A DNA stretch of 35,530 bases from an uncultured Nitrospiraceae bacterium (GTDB taxonomy: Bacteria; Nitrospirota; Thermodesulfovibrionia; Thermodesulfovibrionales; SM23-35), in assembly GCA_937138415.1 (NCBI GenBank), contig CAKZPA010000046.1, positions 1-35,530 on the forward strand. Reading direction: 5' to 3'. Made by a program: the position numbers and the translations under genes. Below are positions 28,719-35,530 of this stretch, one piece after another (the first letter of the stretch is position 1; every line of letters starts with the position of its first letter). The notes under the pieces are model-generated. The model was not told where the DNA came from. It was given only the letters and a program-made list of their open reading frames with translations, and did no database searches.

Positions 28719-29405
28719 GTGGGGTCAAATCGAACGATTGCCCGTTCTCCGTCTGCCAATACGTCCCGTGTCTATTATCCGGCGTTTCTCGATCTTTGCA
28801 AGAAAAAGGTTGTCGTTGTGGGAGGAGGAAAAGTCGCCGAGAGGAAGATCGGGTCCTTGCTGAAAACGGGGGCTACCATCACTGTCGTCAGCCCCCGCAT
28901 TACAAAAAAAATCGAAAGACAGCGGCAGAAAGAGAGGGTACGGCATATTTCGCGGTCTTACAGAAAAGGAGATTTGAAGGGGGCTTTCCTGGTAGTCGCG
29001 GCGACCGATTCGTTGACTGTGAACCAGCGTGTGTCGCAGGACGCGCCTTGCCTCGTGAACGTCGTGGATACCCCCCATCTCTGTAATTTTATCGTTCCGT
29101 CCACATTCACCCGAGGTCCCCTGCAGATAGCGATTTCGACGGGCGGTATCAGTCCCGCACTGGCTCGGTCGATACGGAAGGAGCTCGAGGCGAAGTACGG
29201 TGCGGAATTTGCGCGATACGTGAGAATGCTCAGAAAGGTTCGATGTGATGCAATGGGAACGATTCGTGATCGAAGGAAAAGAGCGGCTTTTTTGAAATGC
29301 GTTGCTTCCCCGGAAATGATGAGGAAGGTCGCGGAGAAAGGGGTTCGGGAGGTACGGCCCTTTGTGAAGGAGCTTTTCGGGAAGGCAAAGAAGTCGGCAG
29401 AGTGA
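28719..29405 (+). CDS. Precorrin-2 dehydrogenase / sirohydrochlorin ferrochelatase (CysG N-terminal type)
   Basis: The enzyme oxidises precorrin-2 with NAD+ and may insert iron to form siroheme. The 228 residues contain the dinucleotide fold KKVVVVGGGKVAERKIGSLL (29-48) and the catalytic aspartate D117 in NVVDTPHLCNFIVPS, followed by STGGISPALARSIRKELE, as in the CysG N-terminal half and Met8. The methyltransferase half of CysG is absent, so uroporphyrinogen methylation must be encoded elsewhere. The start at GTG 28719 is the only convenient one; it has an AAGAAG-like element upstream and adds about 17 residues before the conserved YYPAFLDL, so the true start could be slightly different. No hem genes follow. 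Confidence 0.9.
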   Translation: MGSNRTIARSPSANTSRVYYPAFLDLCKKKVVVVGGGKVAERKIGSLLKTGATITVVSPRITKKIERQRQKERVRHISRSYRKGDLKGAFLVVAATDSLTVNQRVSQDAPCLVNVVDTPHLCNFIVPSTFTRGPLQIAISTGGISPALARSIRKELEAKYGAEFARYVRMLRKVRCDAMGTIRDRRKRAAFLKCVASPEMMRKVAEKGVREVRPFVKELFGKAKKSAE

Positions 29406-29493
29406 GTCACTCGACGTTTTTTTGCTGCGTCCGGTGAAAGCATCGGACAAGCGAGAAGATACACTCTTGGGTACAGAGAGGGCACAGTGAAAG

Positions 29494-29967
29494 GTGCGAT
29501 TGTTAGAGGAGTATTTTTACAAAGGACTTAAGAGACTAATTCTAAAAAGAAAGGAAGCGGCCATAGATATCACGATAAGATTTGCGGGCGGCAAGAAAGT
29601 GGTGGCGGAATTCAACGGATTTGCCGTTACGACCGATCAACCGGTTAAGTTTGGCGGTGAGGGTTCGGCTCCATCGCCCTACGAATACTTTCTCGCGTCG
29701 ATCGGTACGTGCGCGGGCGTCTATGTGCTCGGCTTTTGCGAGAAACGTAACATACCGACGGAAAATATCGCTCTCCGGCAAAGTCTCCTCTATCGGAAAG
29801 TCGAGGGAGACAAGATCATTCTCGAAAAGATACTCATCGAGGTTCAGGTCCCCCCTGCCTTTCCGCAAGAGTATCACGAGGCGCTCATTAAGTTCATAGA
29901 CCAGTGCGCCGTCAAGAAAACGATCATGAATCCTCCACAGTTCGAGATAAGAACGGTGGTACGGTAA
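29494..29967 (+). CDS. OsmC-family protein
   Basis: OsmC/Ohr-fold proteins are small dimeric thiol-dependent peroxide reductases or related enzymes. Here ITIRFAGGKKVVAEFNGFAV, then GGEGSAPSPYEYFLASIGTC with its reactive-cysteine position, mark the OsmC/YhfA group; the second cysteine is in FIDQCAVKK. The GTG at 29494 gives 157 residues, but the family normally begins at the residue just before DITIRF. There AAAGGAAG precedes an ATA (29563-29565) with good spacing, giving 134 residues and the standard N-terminus. A TTG at 29500 is a further option. It sits 88 bp after the siroheme gene and 122 bp before the LysR gene. Confidence 0.85.
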   Translation: MRLLEEYFYKGLKRLILKRKEAAIDITIRFAGGKKVVAEFNGFAVTTDQPVKFGGEGSAPSPYEYFLASIGTCAGVYVLGFCEKRNIPTENIALRQSLLYRKVEGDKIILEKILIEVQVPPAFPQEYHEALIKFIDQCAVKKTIMNPPQFEIRTVVR

Positions 29968-30075
29968 CGTGCATGTATCCATGAAATCTATGAGAATGTT
30001 TGACGCTTTCCCGCCCGCCTGATTGCGCAAGAGACGGCAGCGGCCGCGGAAGATCCCTCTTTGTCCCGACGAGTA

Positions 30076-30084
30076 TGCTACAAT
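30076..30084 (+). promoter_or_regulatory. Extended -10 of the lysR gene, leaderless geometry
   Basis: TGC-TACAAT ends 5 nt before the ATG at 30090; there is no Shine-Dalgarno in the preceding bases. Confidence 0.6.
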
Positions 30085-30089
30085 GATGC

Positions 30090-31031
30090 ATGGATATTCA
30101 CCAACTGAGAGTTTTTGCGTCCGTCTTCAAAAACAGAAGTTTTTCGAAGGCATCCCGGGACCTCCACCTCACCCAGCCTACAGTAAGCAATCACATTAAA
30201 GCGCTCGAAGAAGAATTCGATTGCCGATTGTTCGATCGTTTGGGGAGGACGATCATTCCGACCAGACAAGCCGAGATCTTGTACACGAAGGCCAACGAAA
30301 TCATAGAGAAAGCCGATGCGCTCCAGGAGACGCTCGGCGAACTCAAGAAGGAAATGGCCGGAACGCTCGTCGTCGGCGCGAGCACCATACCGGGCGTCTA
30401 TTTGTTGCCGCGAATCATGACAGACTTTCAGAGGAAACACCCTTCTGTTTCCTTTCAGATATTGATTGCCGATTCGGTTGGGGTTGTCGAAGGCATTGGG
30501 AAACATGAACTCCTCCTCGGTATGGTTGGCACAAAGCTGAACGATGACCAAATGAACTACGTCCCATTCATCGAAGACGAACTCATCGTCGTTGCCGCAC
30601 CTTTTTTCATGCCGGACCGGGTTACCGCATCACTCCAGGAATTGAGTCTTTTCCCGATGGTCTTTCGAGAGGAAGGCTCGGGGACGAGGAGAGAAGCGGA
30701 AAAATTTCTGGGGCAAGAGGGGATATCCCTCAAAGACATTAGGGTTGCTGGTGTATTCAGTTCAACCGATGCCGTGAAACAAGCGGTAAAGGCAGGGCTG
30801 GGGATCTCCATTCTGTCGAGATTCTCGGTAGAGGATGAACTCCGTCACAATGTTCTTCGGGAGATCAAGATCCCCAATATGAATATGAAGCGGTGTTTTT
30901 ACATCGTGACCCATAAAAAGAGGACATTGCCGCGTCTTTACGAAGTTTTTTTGGAGCATCTCCTCACGGTTAGGCAAGCACGTGAATCGGAAGAACATTT
31001 GCTCAGACCCGGAGCTGGAGGTTCTGAATGA
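30090..31031 (+). CDS. LysR-family transcriptional regulator, resembling the selenium-metabolism-associated group
   Basis: The 313-residue protein has the LysR winged helix at 1-60 (MDIHQLRVFASVFKNRSFSK, LHLTQPTVSNHIKALEEEF) and an effector-binding domain from about 92 (LVVGASTIPGVYLLPRIM). The N-terminus and ASTIPG block match my memory of the family annotated as selenium metabolism-associated LysR regulators in anaerobic bacteria; no selenium gene is adjacent, so that role is unproven. CysB- or CbbR-like regulation is the alternative. The effector is unknown. Its last 29 bp overlap the 3' end of bioB on the other strand. The OsmC gene just upstream on the same strand may be a target. Confidence 0.88.
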   Translation: MDIHQLRVFASVFKNRSFSKASRDLHLTQPTVSNHIKALEEEFDCRLFDRLGRTIIPTRQAEILYTKANEIIEKADALQETLGELKKEMAGTLVVGASTIPGVYLLPRIMTDFQRKHPSVSFQILIADSVGVVEGIGKHELLLGMVGTKLNDDQMNYVPFIEDELIVVAAPFFMPDRVTASLQELSLFPMVFREEGSGTRREAEKFLGQEGISLKDIRVAGVFSSTDAVKQAVKAGLGISILSRFSVEDELRHNVLREIKIPNMNMKRCFYIVTHKKRTLPRLYEVFLEHLLTVRQARESEEHLLRPGAGGSE

Positions 31032-31980
31032 GAGCGATGTCATCTCCCGGGGTTCGACCCGGTGTTGTCAAATAATTTCCGGTCATCACTGCATCCGCGC
31101 CTGCGAAAAAAATCATCGAGTGGCAGTCTCCGAGGACCTGTGATCTCCCTCCGCAAATCCTGATTTCCTTATCGGGCAGGACAAAGCGGTAGAGACTGAT
31201 GATCTTGAGCGCCTCGAGAGGCATGAGGAGAGGTTTGTTTCCCAAAGGGGTACCTGAAATAGGGATGAGAAAGTTTATGGGTACCGAGTCGACATCGAGT
31301 TCTCTGAGAGAGAAGGCCATATCGATTCTGTCTCTCCACGTTTCCCCCAAACCGAAAATGCCACCGACGCAGAGCGAGAGGCCGACCTCCCGCGCCGACC
31401 GTATGGTGCGCAGTTTGTCGGCATAGCTGTGGGTGCTGCACATCTTGGGGAAGTAACGGTTCGACGTCTCCAGATTGTGATGGTAACGCTCAAGCCCTGC
31501 TTTTTTGAGTATCGCGAGGCTCTCGCGGTCGAGCAAGCCGAGACTCGCGCACGGCATCAAACCAAGATTTTTTATGGCGGAGATTGTCTCCGCAATGGTA
31601 ACGAGATCGCTCCTCGACACCGTCCTCCCCCCCGTCACTATCGAAAAACGCCGAACACCGAACGCTTTTGCCTCCCGCGCTCGCTCGATAATGTGCTCCT
31701 TTTCCATGAGAGGGTATCGTGTGATGTGGGCCTTGCTTCGACAAGATTGAGCGCAAAAAGCACAGTCTTCGGGGCAGGCACCGGATTTTGCGTTGACGAT
31801 CGAACAGAGTCTTATCCGGTTACCCCTGAAACGAGAACGTATCGCGTTCGCCGAGGCAATGAGAGCGGGAAGATGGCGAACAGGGATGCGAGCAATGAAG
31901 GCGGCATCTTCGCGCGTTATTGCCGAAGCGGATAAGATCCGTTTTTCGAGTCGCTTAATTGCCTCCGCCGGGTCCGCCAT
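31003..31980 (-). CDS. bioB: Biotin synthase
   Basis: BioB inserts sulfur into dethiobiotin using SAM, a [4Fe-4S] and a [2Fe-2S] cluster. From ATG 31980 the 325-residue protein has the radical SAM triad C69xxxC73xxC76 in GACPEDCAFCAQSC, the following C80, YHHNLETSNRYFP, and ICGGRSQVLG near the C-terminus; length is normal. The start is chosen from AGGAGG just before the ATG and family length; an in-frame extension of 38 codons lies inside the upstream gene. It overlaps the exported-protein gene by 26 bp at its 5' end and the lysR gene tail-to-tail by 29 bp. No other bio genes are near. Confidence 0.94.
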   Translation of the reverse strand: MADPAEAIKRLEKRILSASAITREDAAFIARIPVRHLPALIASANAIRSRFRGNRIRLCSIVNAKSGACPEDCAFCAQSCRSKAHITRYPLMEKEHIIERAREAKAFGVRRFSIVTGGRTVSRSDLVTIAETISAIKNLGLMPCASLGLLDRESLAILKKAGLERYHHNLETSNRYFPKMCSTHSYADKLRTIRSAREVGLSLCVGGIFGLGETWRDRIDMAFSLRELDVDSVPINFLIPISGTPLGNKPLLMPLEALKIISLYRFVLPDKEIRICGGRSQVLGDCHSMIFFAGADAVMTGNYLTTPGRTPGDDIALIQNLQLRV

Positions 31981-32536
31981 CTCCTCCTGGGTAATACTTA
32001 AGGGTTTCCAACGACGGGAGAAGACGGATAACGACCTTGACCTTACCGTCTTTCTTTGGCCAGTAGGATACGTCGAGCACATCGCTGATACCATAAATGA
32101 AGGGGAAGTAGAGAGGTTTTACTTCGAAGCCAATGACGGTCCCATCCGGGCCTAAGATCTTCGAGAGGTGGATTTTCCAGAAGGCGTGATGAAAGGAAAC
32201 GAAACGAGACGCTTGTGCGAGAGCTTCTTCGGCTGAGAGCCTACGCTTGGTCACGTAATCGAATTCTGGAGCGTAAGGTTCTATGGAATATTCATCCCCT
32301 TCGTTGTCGAGGAGAGCGATTGTTTCAAGGTCATCCTTATAAGCACCGCCGAAGAGAATGAGTGCGAAGGATCCCTGCACGTCATGTGGACTGGCAGCAG
32401 CCGTTTTTAGCGACCTCGGTAGAGCATGGGCATGACCAAAAGCGAAGAAGGGGGAAAAGAAAGAACATATGAGCGACATACAGAGCACAACAACGCAGAA
32501 ATTGAGACGCCCGAAGACTCTCACGTATCGAGTCAT
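31955..32536 (-). CDS. Exported protein of unknown function
   Basis: The 193-residue product has a basic N-terminus and a hydrophobic core (about 12-33, FCVVVLCMSLICSFFSPFFAF) with likely cleavage after AHA. The mature part is soluble, with ASRFVSFHHAFWKIHLSKIL and a glycine-rich tail (GGDGGPGGGN). I do not recognise the family. Its 3' end overlaps the start of bioB by 26 bp, so the two are probably co-expressed. It is divergent from the HAD gene at 32656. Confidence 0.7.
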   Translation of the reverse strand: MTRYVRVFGRLNFCVVVLCMSLICSFFSPFFAFGHAHALPRSLKTAAASPHDVQGSFALILFGGAYKDDLETIALLDNEGDEYSIEPYAPEFDYVTKRRLSAEEALAQASRFVSFHHAFWKIHLSKILGPDGTVIGFEVKPLYFPFIYGISDVLDVSYWPKKDGKVKVVIRLLPSLETLKYYPGGDGGPGGGN

Positions 32537-32542
32537 GATTTA

Positions 32543-32551
32543 ACTATATCA
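32543..32551 (-). promoter_or_regulatory. Extended -10 of the exported-protein / bioB transcript, leaderless geometry
   Basis: On the minus strand TGA-TATAGT is followed by TAAATC (6 nt) and the ATG at 32536. No Shine-Dalgarno is present. Confidence 0.62.
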
Positions 32552-32641
32552 GCAGAAAAAAGAATTTGTAAATCGTCCTTGCCGCGTGCCCAAAAGAGGG
32601 TTTGGCTCATTGGCATCGGAAGCTGGCCGAATTCTGTCCCG

Positions 32642-32650
32642 TGATATAAT
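32642..32650 (+). promoter_or_regulatory. Extended -10 of the HAD gene, leaderless geometry
   Basis: TGA-TATAAT ends 5 nt before the ATG at 32656. The intervening TTTTC cannot serve as a ribosome binding site. Confidence 0.68.
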
Positions 32651-32655
32651 TTTTC

Positions 32656-33312
32656 ATGCCCCTTCGCGTGGTGCTCTTCGATCTCGATGGAACGCTCGTC
32701 GATACGATCAAAGATATCGCCAGCGCACTGAACGTCGCCCTAACGAGCGTGGGCCTGCCCGCACGATCAGTGGATGAGGTAAAGTCATTTGTCGGAGAAG
32801 GGGCCTCGAAGCTTGTCGAAAAGGTATTGGGTGAAGAGAAAAAATTCCTGAGAGAGGAAGTGAAGAGAAGGTTCCTGGAGGCCTACTCGGAGCATCCGGT
32901 GGTCGAATCGGTCGTGTATCCGGGGGTGCGGGAAACGCTCGGAAGGCTCGGTGCATTTGACAAAGCTATCATATCGAATAAGTGGGAATATTTGTCGAGG
33001 GAGATTCTCGGAACATTTGACCTTCTCGGATATTTCAATCTCATTGTAGGGAGCGAAAGCACTGCCGACAGGAAACCCTCCGCGGTACCGGTCATTTATG
33101 CACTGTCCCGGCTTCGCGCCGCACCGCGAGAGGCCGTGATGGTGGGTGACAGCATCTACGATGTCCAGGCGGGCAGCGCCGCGGGGGTTGCGACCGTTGC
33201 AGTCACGTACGGGTACCAGGATAGACACCTCCTCAGCGGTGCCGATTGTCTCATTGAGGAATTCACTCAGCTCCCCACCGTTCTTGACAGTCTTTCAGAT
33301 AAACTCATATAA
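32656..33312 (+). CDS. HAD-superfamily phosphatase, phosphoglycolate phosphatase-like
   Basis: The 218-residue protein shows all HAD motifs: I, FDLDGTLVDT (nucleophile D9, acid D11); II, ISNK; III, the lysine in ADRKPSAVP; IV, MVGDSIYDVQAG. The helical cap between I and II is of the Gph/PGMB type. Phosphoglycolate phosphatase removes 2-phosphoglycolate left by DNA repair; the glycolate made could feed a GlcF-type oxidase. Substrate choice in this family cannot be read from sequence, and pyrophosphatase PpaX-like activity is an alternative. The last codons contain the promoter for the tRNA cluster. Confidence 0.87.
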   Translation: MPLRVVLFDLDGTLVDTIKDIASALNVALTSVGLPARSVDEVKSFVGEGASKLVEKVLGEEKKFLREEVKRRFLEAYSEHPVVESVVYPGVRETLGRLGAFDKAIISNKWEYLSREILGTFDLLGYFNLIVGSESTADRKPSAVPVIYALSRLRAAPREAVMVGDSIYDVQAGSAAGVATVAVTYGYQDRHLLSGADCLIEEFTQLPTVLDSLSDKLI

Positions 33313-33313
33313 T
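33284..33313 (+). promoter_or_regulatory. Consensus sigma-70 promoter for the tRNA cluster (TTGACA-N18-TATAAT)
   Basis: Both hexamers are perfect: TTGACA at 33284-33289 and TATAAT at 33308-33313. They lie in the final codons of the HAD gene, and transcription would start near 33320, 23 bp before the first tRNA. Confidence 0.85.
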
Positions 33314-33342
33314 TTTGCTTCGAACTTTTTTCGACATTTCAT

Positions 33343-33419
<77 letters not shown>

Positions 33420-33485
33420 AACGTATTTCACTTCGTCACATGTATGGTAGTGAGGGAGTCTTTAGCGGGCAGAATAACGTGAAAA

Positions 33486-33514
33486 TTGATTTTTATGTCT
33501 TATTTTTTTACTAT
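33486..33514 (+). promoter_or_regulatory. Possible second promoter before tRNA-His
   Basis: TTGATT (33486-33491), 17-bp spacer, TACTAT (33509-33514). It lies inside an inverted repeat ACGTGAA / TTCACGT (33477-33483 and 33521-33527) in an AT-rich gap. Confidence 0.4.
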
Positions 33515-33543
33515 TAATTGTTCACGTAATGGGGTCGTGAAAC

Positions 33544-33620
33544 GGTGGGTGTAGCTCAATGGTCAGAGCACTGGACTGTGGCTCCAGGTGTTGGGGGTTC
33601 GAGTCCCCTCACTCACCCCA
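33544..33620 (+). tRNA. tRNA-His (anticodon GUG)
   Basis: Acceptor GTGGGTG pairs with CACTCAC (one G-U) and the extra 5' G at 33544, typical of tRNA-His, faces C73. Anticodon stem CTGGA/TCCAG encloses CTGTGGC with GTG at 33578-33580. CCA is encoded at the end. Confidence 0.97.
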
Positions 33621-33699
33621 AGTGAATTCTGCAACGGAGAATTCAGAGGCGAGAGATTAAATGTGCAGGGAGACCGTAGTAAATAGTAGAGTAATACTC

Positions 33700-33785
33700 T
33701 GTCATTCCCGAAACCGCGCACTCCATGAGGGGGCATGGGGAATCTTTCTGCGAAAAAGAGAAATTTCCGACAAACCGGAATGACA
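33700..33785. mobile_element. Small element with 9-bp terminal inverted repeats (MITE/REP-like)
   Basis: TGTCATTCC (33700-33708) and its exact complement GGAATGACA (33777-33785) bound 86 bp of non-coding DNA between tRNA-His and the second tRNA-Arg. The terminal word resembles the TGTCATTC repeat at 10957. No clear target-site duplication was seen. Confidence 0.5.
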
Positions 33786-33896
33786 CTGTTTGCTCGGATA
33801 CGGGCCTATTAGTAACAGTGAAGAAAGTACGTATGAACTGTACAGAAAGATTCTTAACTCTTGGCTTTCAACTCGTAACGTTTGACTTCATTCCAT

Positions 33897-33970
33897 GCGC
33901 CTGTAGCTCAGTGGATCAGAGCATCGGCCTCCGGAGCCGAGGGTCGGAGGTTCGAATCCTCTCAGGCGCG
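33897..33970 (+). tRNA. tRNA-Arg (anticodon CCG)
   Basis: Acceptor GCGCCTG/CAGGCGC is the same as in the tRNA-Arg at 33343. Anticodon stem TCGGC/GCCGA encloses loop CTCCGGA with CCG at 33931-33933, reading CGG. The discriminator is G970 and the following bases are CTT, so CCA must be added after transcription, unlike the other three tRNAs here. Confidence 0.95.
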
Positions 33971-33987
33971 CTTCGTATCTTCCGAGT

Positions 33988-34063
<76 letters not shown>

Positions 34064-34084
34064 TTATTTTTCTCCCGCGTGCGG

Positions 34085-34408
34085 TCATCCTTTTTCAGAT
34101 TTCTTCTTACGCCCGAAGTAGTTTGAAACGAAGGCGGCAGCGAGGCCAGCGCTTATGAAACCCTGGAGCGAGGAAGTAATGACGACAATCGTTCCGAATC
34201 CACCCTCCTCCATCAGAAGACCGGTCAAGGTGTATTTCATTTCGACATACATGGCGATATTGATGAGAACCCATAAAAAAAATCCGAGGAGAGCGCCTTT
34301 CAGGTAACGGTTTTCGATAAAGAACAGCCTTCCCTTGAAAACCCTCATGAAAGCGAGGAGGGGAAAGAATCCTAGTATCAGCCCTGCCAGGAATCCCCAT
34401 ACACTCAT
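34085..34408 (-). CDS. Small integral membrane protein, function unknown
   Basis: From ATG 34408 the product is 107 residues with three hydrophobic segments: about 3-22 (VWGFLAGLILGFFPLLAF), about 38-55 (KGALLGFFLWVLINIAMYV) and about 72-92 (TIVVITSSLQGFISAGLAAA), then a basic tail RKKKSEKG, consistent with a cytoplasmic C-terminus. Earlier in-frame ATGs exist at 34417 and 34435, but an extended -10 (TGA-TATTAT) ends 7 nt before 34408, making this the likely start of a leaderless message. No known family was recognised. Confidence 0.6.
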   Translation of the reverse strand: MSVWGFLAGLILGFFPLLAFMRVFKGRLFFIENRYLKGALLGFFLWVLINIAMYVEMKYTLTGLLMEEGGFGTIVVITSSLQGFISAGLAAAFVSNYFGRKKKSEKG

Positions 34409-34415
34409 GGTTTCC

Positions 34416-34424
34416 ATAATATCA
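34416..34424 (-). promoter_or_regulatory. Extended -10 of the membrane-protein gene, leaderless geometry
   Basis: TGA-TATTAT on the minus strand, spacer GGAAACC (7 nt), then ATG 34408. Confidence 0.5.
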
Positions 34425-34534
34425 CAATAGGCCATGATATATGTAAATTAAATCGCCACTCGTTGGCGCCGGCCGCCATAGAAGATGAGAAATTTTCGAC
34501 TATGCGTGAATACTCAGCCTTCTAATACGCTCTC

Positions 34535-34906
34535 TCATCTCTGCCGAACTTTGTTCTTGTTGCCCGTTTTGAGGTAAACCGATACTGTCATGACGGAAAG
34601 CAGAATAGTCAGAGCAAAAATCCATGATGGGGCGAGATCGATATAAACAACCTTTTCAATGTAATAGACGATGAAAGAACCTTTATAGCTTAAATCGGGG
34701 GTATGCTTCGCCCTAAGCCAAACTTCCAGGTGCGTAAGTGGGCAGTACCAGTCAGCCACCTGTATTGTAATGGCAAACAGTAATCCTGCTACGTGGACGC
34801 ACCTCACGAGCCGGTTTTTCCTTCCCCAGAATACCCCGAAAATCAAGAAGACTATCCATAGAAAGTGGGCGAAGACGACTGCGTCCGCGAGAATTTTGTA
34901 AGCCAC
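34535..34906 (-). CDS. DUF2784-like membrane protein
   Basis: The 123-residue protein has about three to four membrane segments. LADAVVFAHFLWIVFLIFGVFW at the N-terminus, the RxxH of RCVHVAGLLFAI, and WYCPLTHLEVWLR are the conserved features of the DUF2784 family, whose function is unknown. The start is GTG 34906; no clear Shine-Dalgarno precedes it. It is separated by 126 bp from the next minus-strand membrane gene. Confidence 0.8.
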   Translation of the reverse strand: MAYKILADAVVFAHFLWIVFLIFGVFWGRKNRLVRCVHVAGLLFAITIQVADWYCPLTHLEVWLRAKHTPDLSYKGSFIVYYIEKVVYIDLAPSWIFALTILLSVMTVSVYLKTGNKNKVRQR

Positions 34907-35267
34907 GGTCAGGGACTACCGGGGGGATGGTGACAGTTCTGCCGGATGAGGACAACCTTTCTCATTGTGCGCTAATGCAAGCTGCCGCATAATTCTGAAT
35001 AGGGGGACACCGCCCGGAAAATTGTTTAAGTTATTGATATTATTGTATTATTTGTCACTGGCGTGAGGTGGCACCATGCGCAATACTAGCGGATCAGGGC
35101 ACGCTCTGGCAAGGGAAAAGAATTTTCCCCACCTTTGTTTTCAAAACGTACATTTCTCTAAATCAGAAACCGGCATTATTGCAATTATCGAGTATCATGA
35201 TCATGCGATTGGCATTTTAAGCCTTGGTCAAGTCCTATTTCTCCTGTAAAAAGGAGAAGGCTTGGTA
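34907..35267. other. Gap between DUF2784 gene and transposase end
   Basis: No conserved gene was found in this 361-bp stretch. It holds a short SD-preceded ORF (35076-35249) and a hairpin TTCTCCT-N6-AGGAGAA (35239-35258) close to the expected end of the insertion element. The inverted repeat of the IS was not identified. Confidence 0.5.
35076..35249 (+). CDS. Possible 57-residue ORF, unknown
   Basis: ATG 35076 is preceded by GAGG (35065-35068) at 7-nt spacing, and TTGTTT-N18-TATTAT (35022-35051) could be a promoter. The product has no recognised motif and no signal peptide, and it runs into a hairpin next to the IS. It may be chance. Confidence 0.2.
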   Translation: MRNTSGSGHALAREKNFPHLCFQNVHFSKSETGIIAIIEYHDHAIGILSLGQVLFLL

Positions 35268-35530
35268 TCATGCAGTGATTGTCTCTTTCACCTTTTTCTT
35301 TGTTACCGGTTGAACAGCCGCATCAAGCCCCGGTTCTTTTCGAAGGGCATCTCTCTGCTAGAGCTCCATCTCATCCATCACAATCCTTCTCCACCGGGTG
35401 CTTGCCCGGATGAGCACCGAGAAGACCAGCTTAAGGCACCTCTGCTCCGTAAAGAATCCGGGGATGATCGTTGTCCTCCTCCGCTGCTCCTCGAAGCTCC
35501 GTTCGATCAGATTCGTTGTCCGAACGGCCC
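35268..35530 (-). pseudogene. IS256/mutator-type transposase, C-terminal fragment with in-frame TAG (continues beyond window)
   Basis: Reading minus from 35528 gives VRTTNLIERSFEEQRRRT, then a block ending STRWRRIVMDEMEL, the conserved C-terminus of IS256-family transposases. A TAG stands at 35358-35360. The same frame then continues for 29 codons (QRDALRKEPGLDAAV, ending KKKVKETITA) to a TGA at 35268-35270. That tail resembles the usual end of these transposases, so the TAG looks like a nonsense mutation in a once longer gene; if it is the true stop, the CDS ends at 35358. The catalytic DDE residues lie outside the window. Confidence 0.82.

Noticed and set aside
35069-35084. Sigma-54 promoter beginning TGGCAC
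   Set aside because: The -12 TTGC element is absent at the required spacing.

Overview
The window reads as chromosomal DNA of a Gram-negative bacterium. Apolipoprotein N-acyltransferase, a BamD-like lipoprotein, other lipoboxes and many Sec signal peptides all point to an outer membrane. The gene set (a B12-type radical SAM protein next to RNase G, a cysteine-rich LarE, a GlcF-like Fe-S subunit, a LysR regulator of the type linked to selenium metabolism, BioB, four-DUF1566 exported proteins, Cmr-type CRISPR) suggests an anaerobic Nitrospirota or 'Deltaproteobacteria'-like lineage. That placement is inference from gene content; no rRNA is present.

Layout. (1) 1-3086, minus strand: part of a type III-B CRISPR-Cas locus, namely cas6, a CARF-domain protein of the NE0113 family and the N-terminus of Cmr1 running off the left edge. 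No CRISPR array is visible. (2) 3326-10897, plus: three consecutive exported proteins, a 1576-residue multidomain protein (four DUF1566 modules, Ig-like and carboxypeptidase-regulatory-like domains, an HExxH zincin-like domain, an NTF2-like tail), a small regulatory-domain-like protein, and a phospholipase C/P1-nuclease-like protein. I cannot match this trio to a named system; it is the best candidate for something undescribed. (3) 11111-19836, plus: lnt, prfB with its programmed +1 frameshift, dnaA, dnaN, gyrB and a small lipoprotein. The region before dnaA carries DnaA boxes and is a candidate replication origin. (4) 27200-19891, minus: TIGR03960-type radical SAM protein, rng, larE, glcF-like, a transaldolase-like aldolase and an FmdB zinc ribbon, several overlapping or nearly touching. 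(5) 27400-33312: mscL, bamD, a precorrin-2 dehydrogenase, an OsmC protein, LysR, then bioB and an exported protein on minus, and a phosphoglycolate-phosphatase-like HAD protein on plus. (6) 33343-34063: tRNA-Arg(UCU), tRNA-His(GUG), tRNA-Arg(CCG), tRNA-Lys(CUU), led by a textbook TTGACA-N18-TATAAT promoter lying in the 3' end of the HAD gene. (7) 34085-35530, minus: two small membrane proteins, and the C-terminal end of an IS256-type transposase entering from the right edge and carrying an in-frame TAG.

Working together: group 3 is replication and translation core; group 4 combines RNA processing with carbon metabolism (lactate or glycolate oxidation, sugar-phosphate interconversion); group 1 is RNA-guided immunity with a cyclic-oligoadenylate sensor or degrader. 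A cross-cutting observation is that at least five genes (bamD, lysR, the HAD gene, the exported protein before bioB, and the membrane protein at 34085) have an extended -10 element (TGnTAnnnT) ending only 5-8 nt before the ATG and no Shine-Dalgarno, implying leaderless transcripts, while neighbours such as dnaN, gyrB, mscL and fmdB have strong Shine-Dalgarno sites. Dispersed palindromes and repeat fragments sit in several intergenic gaps.
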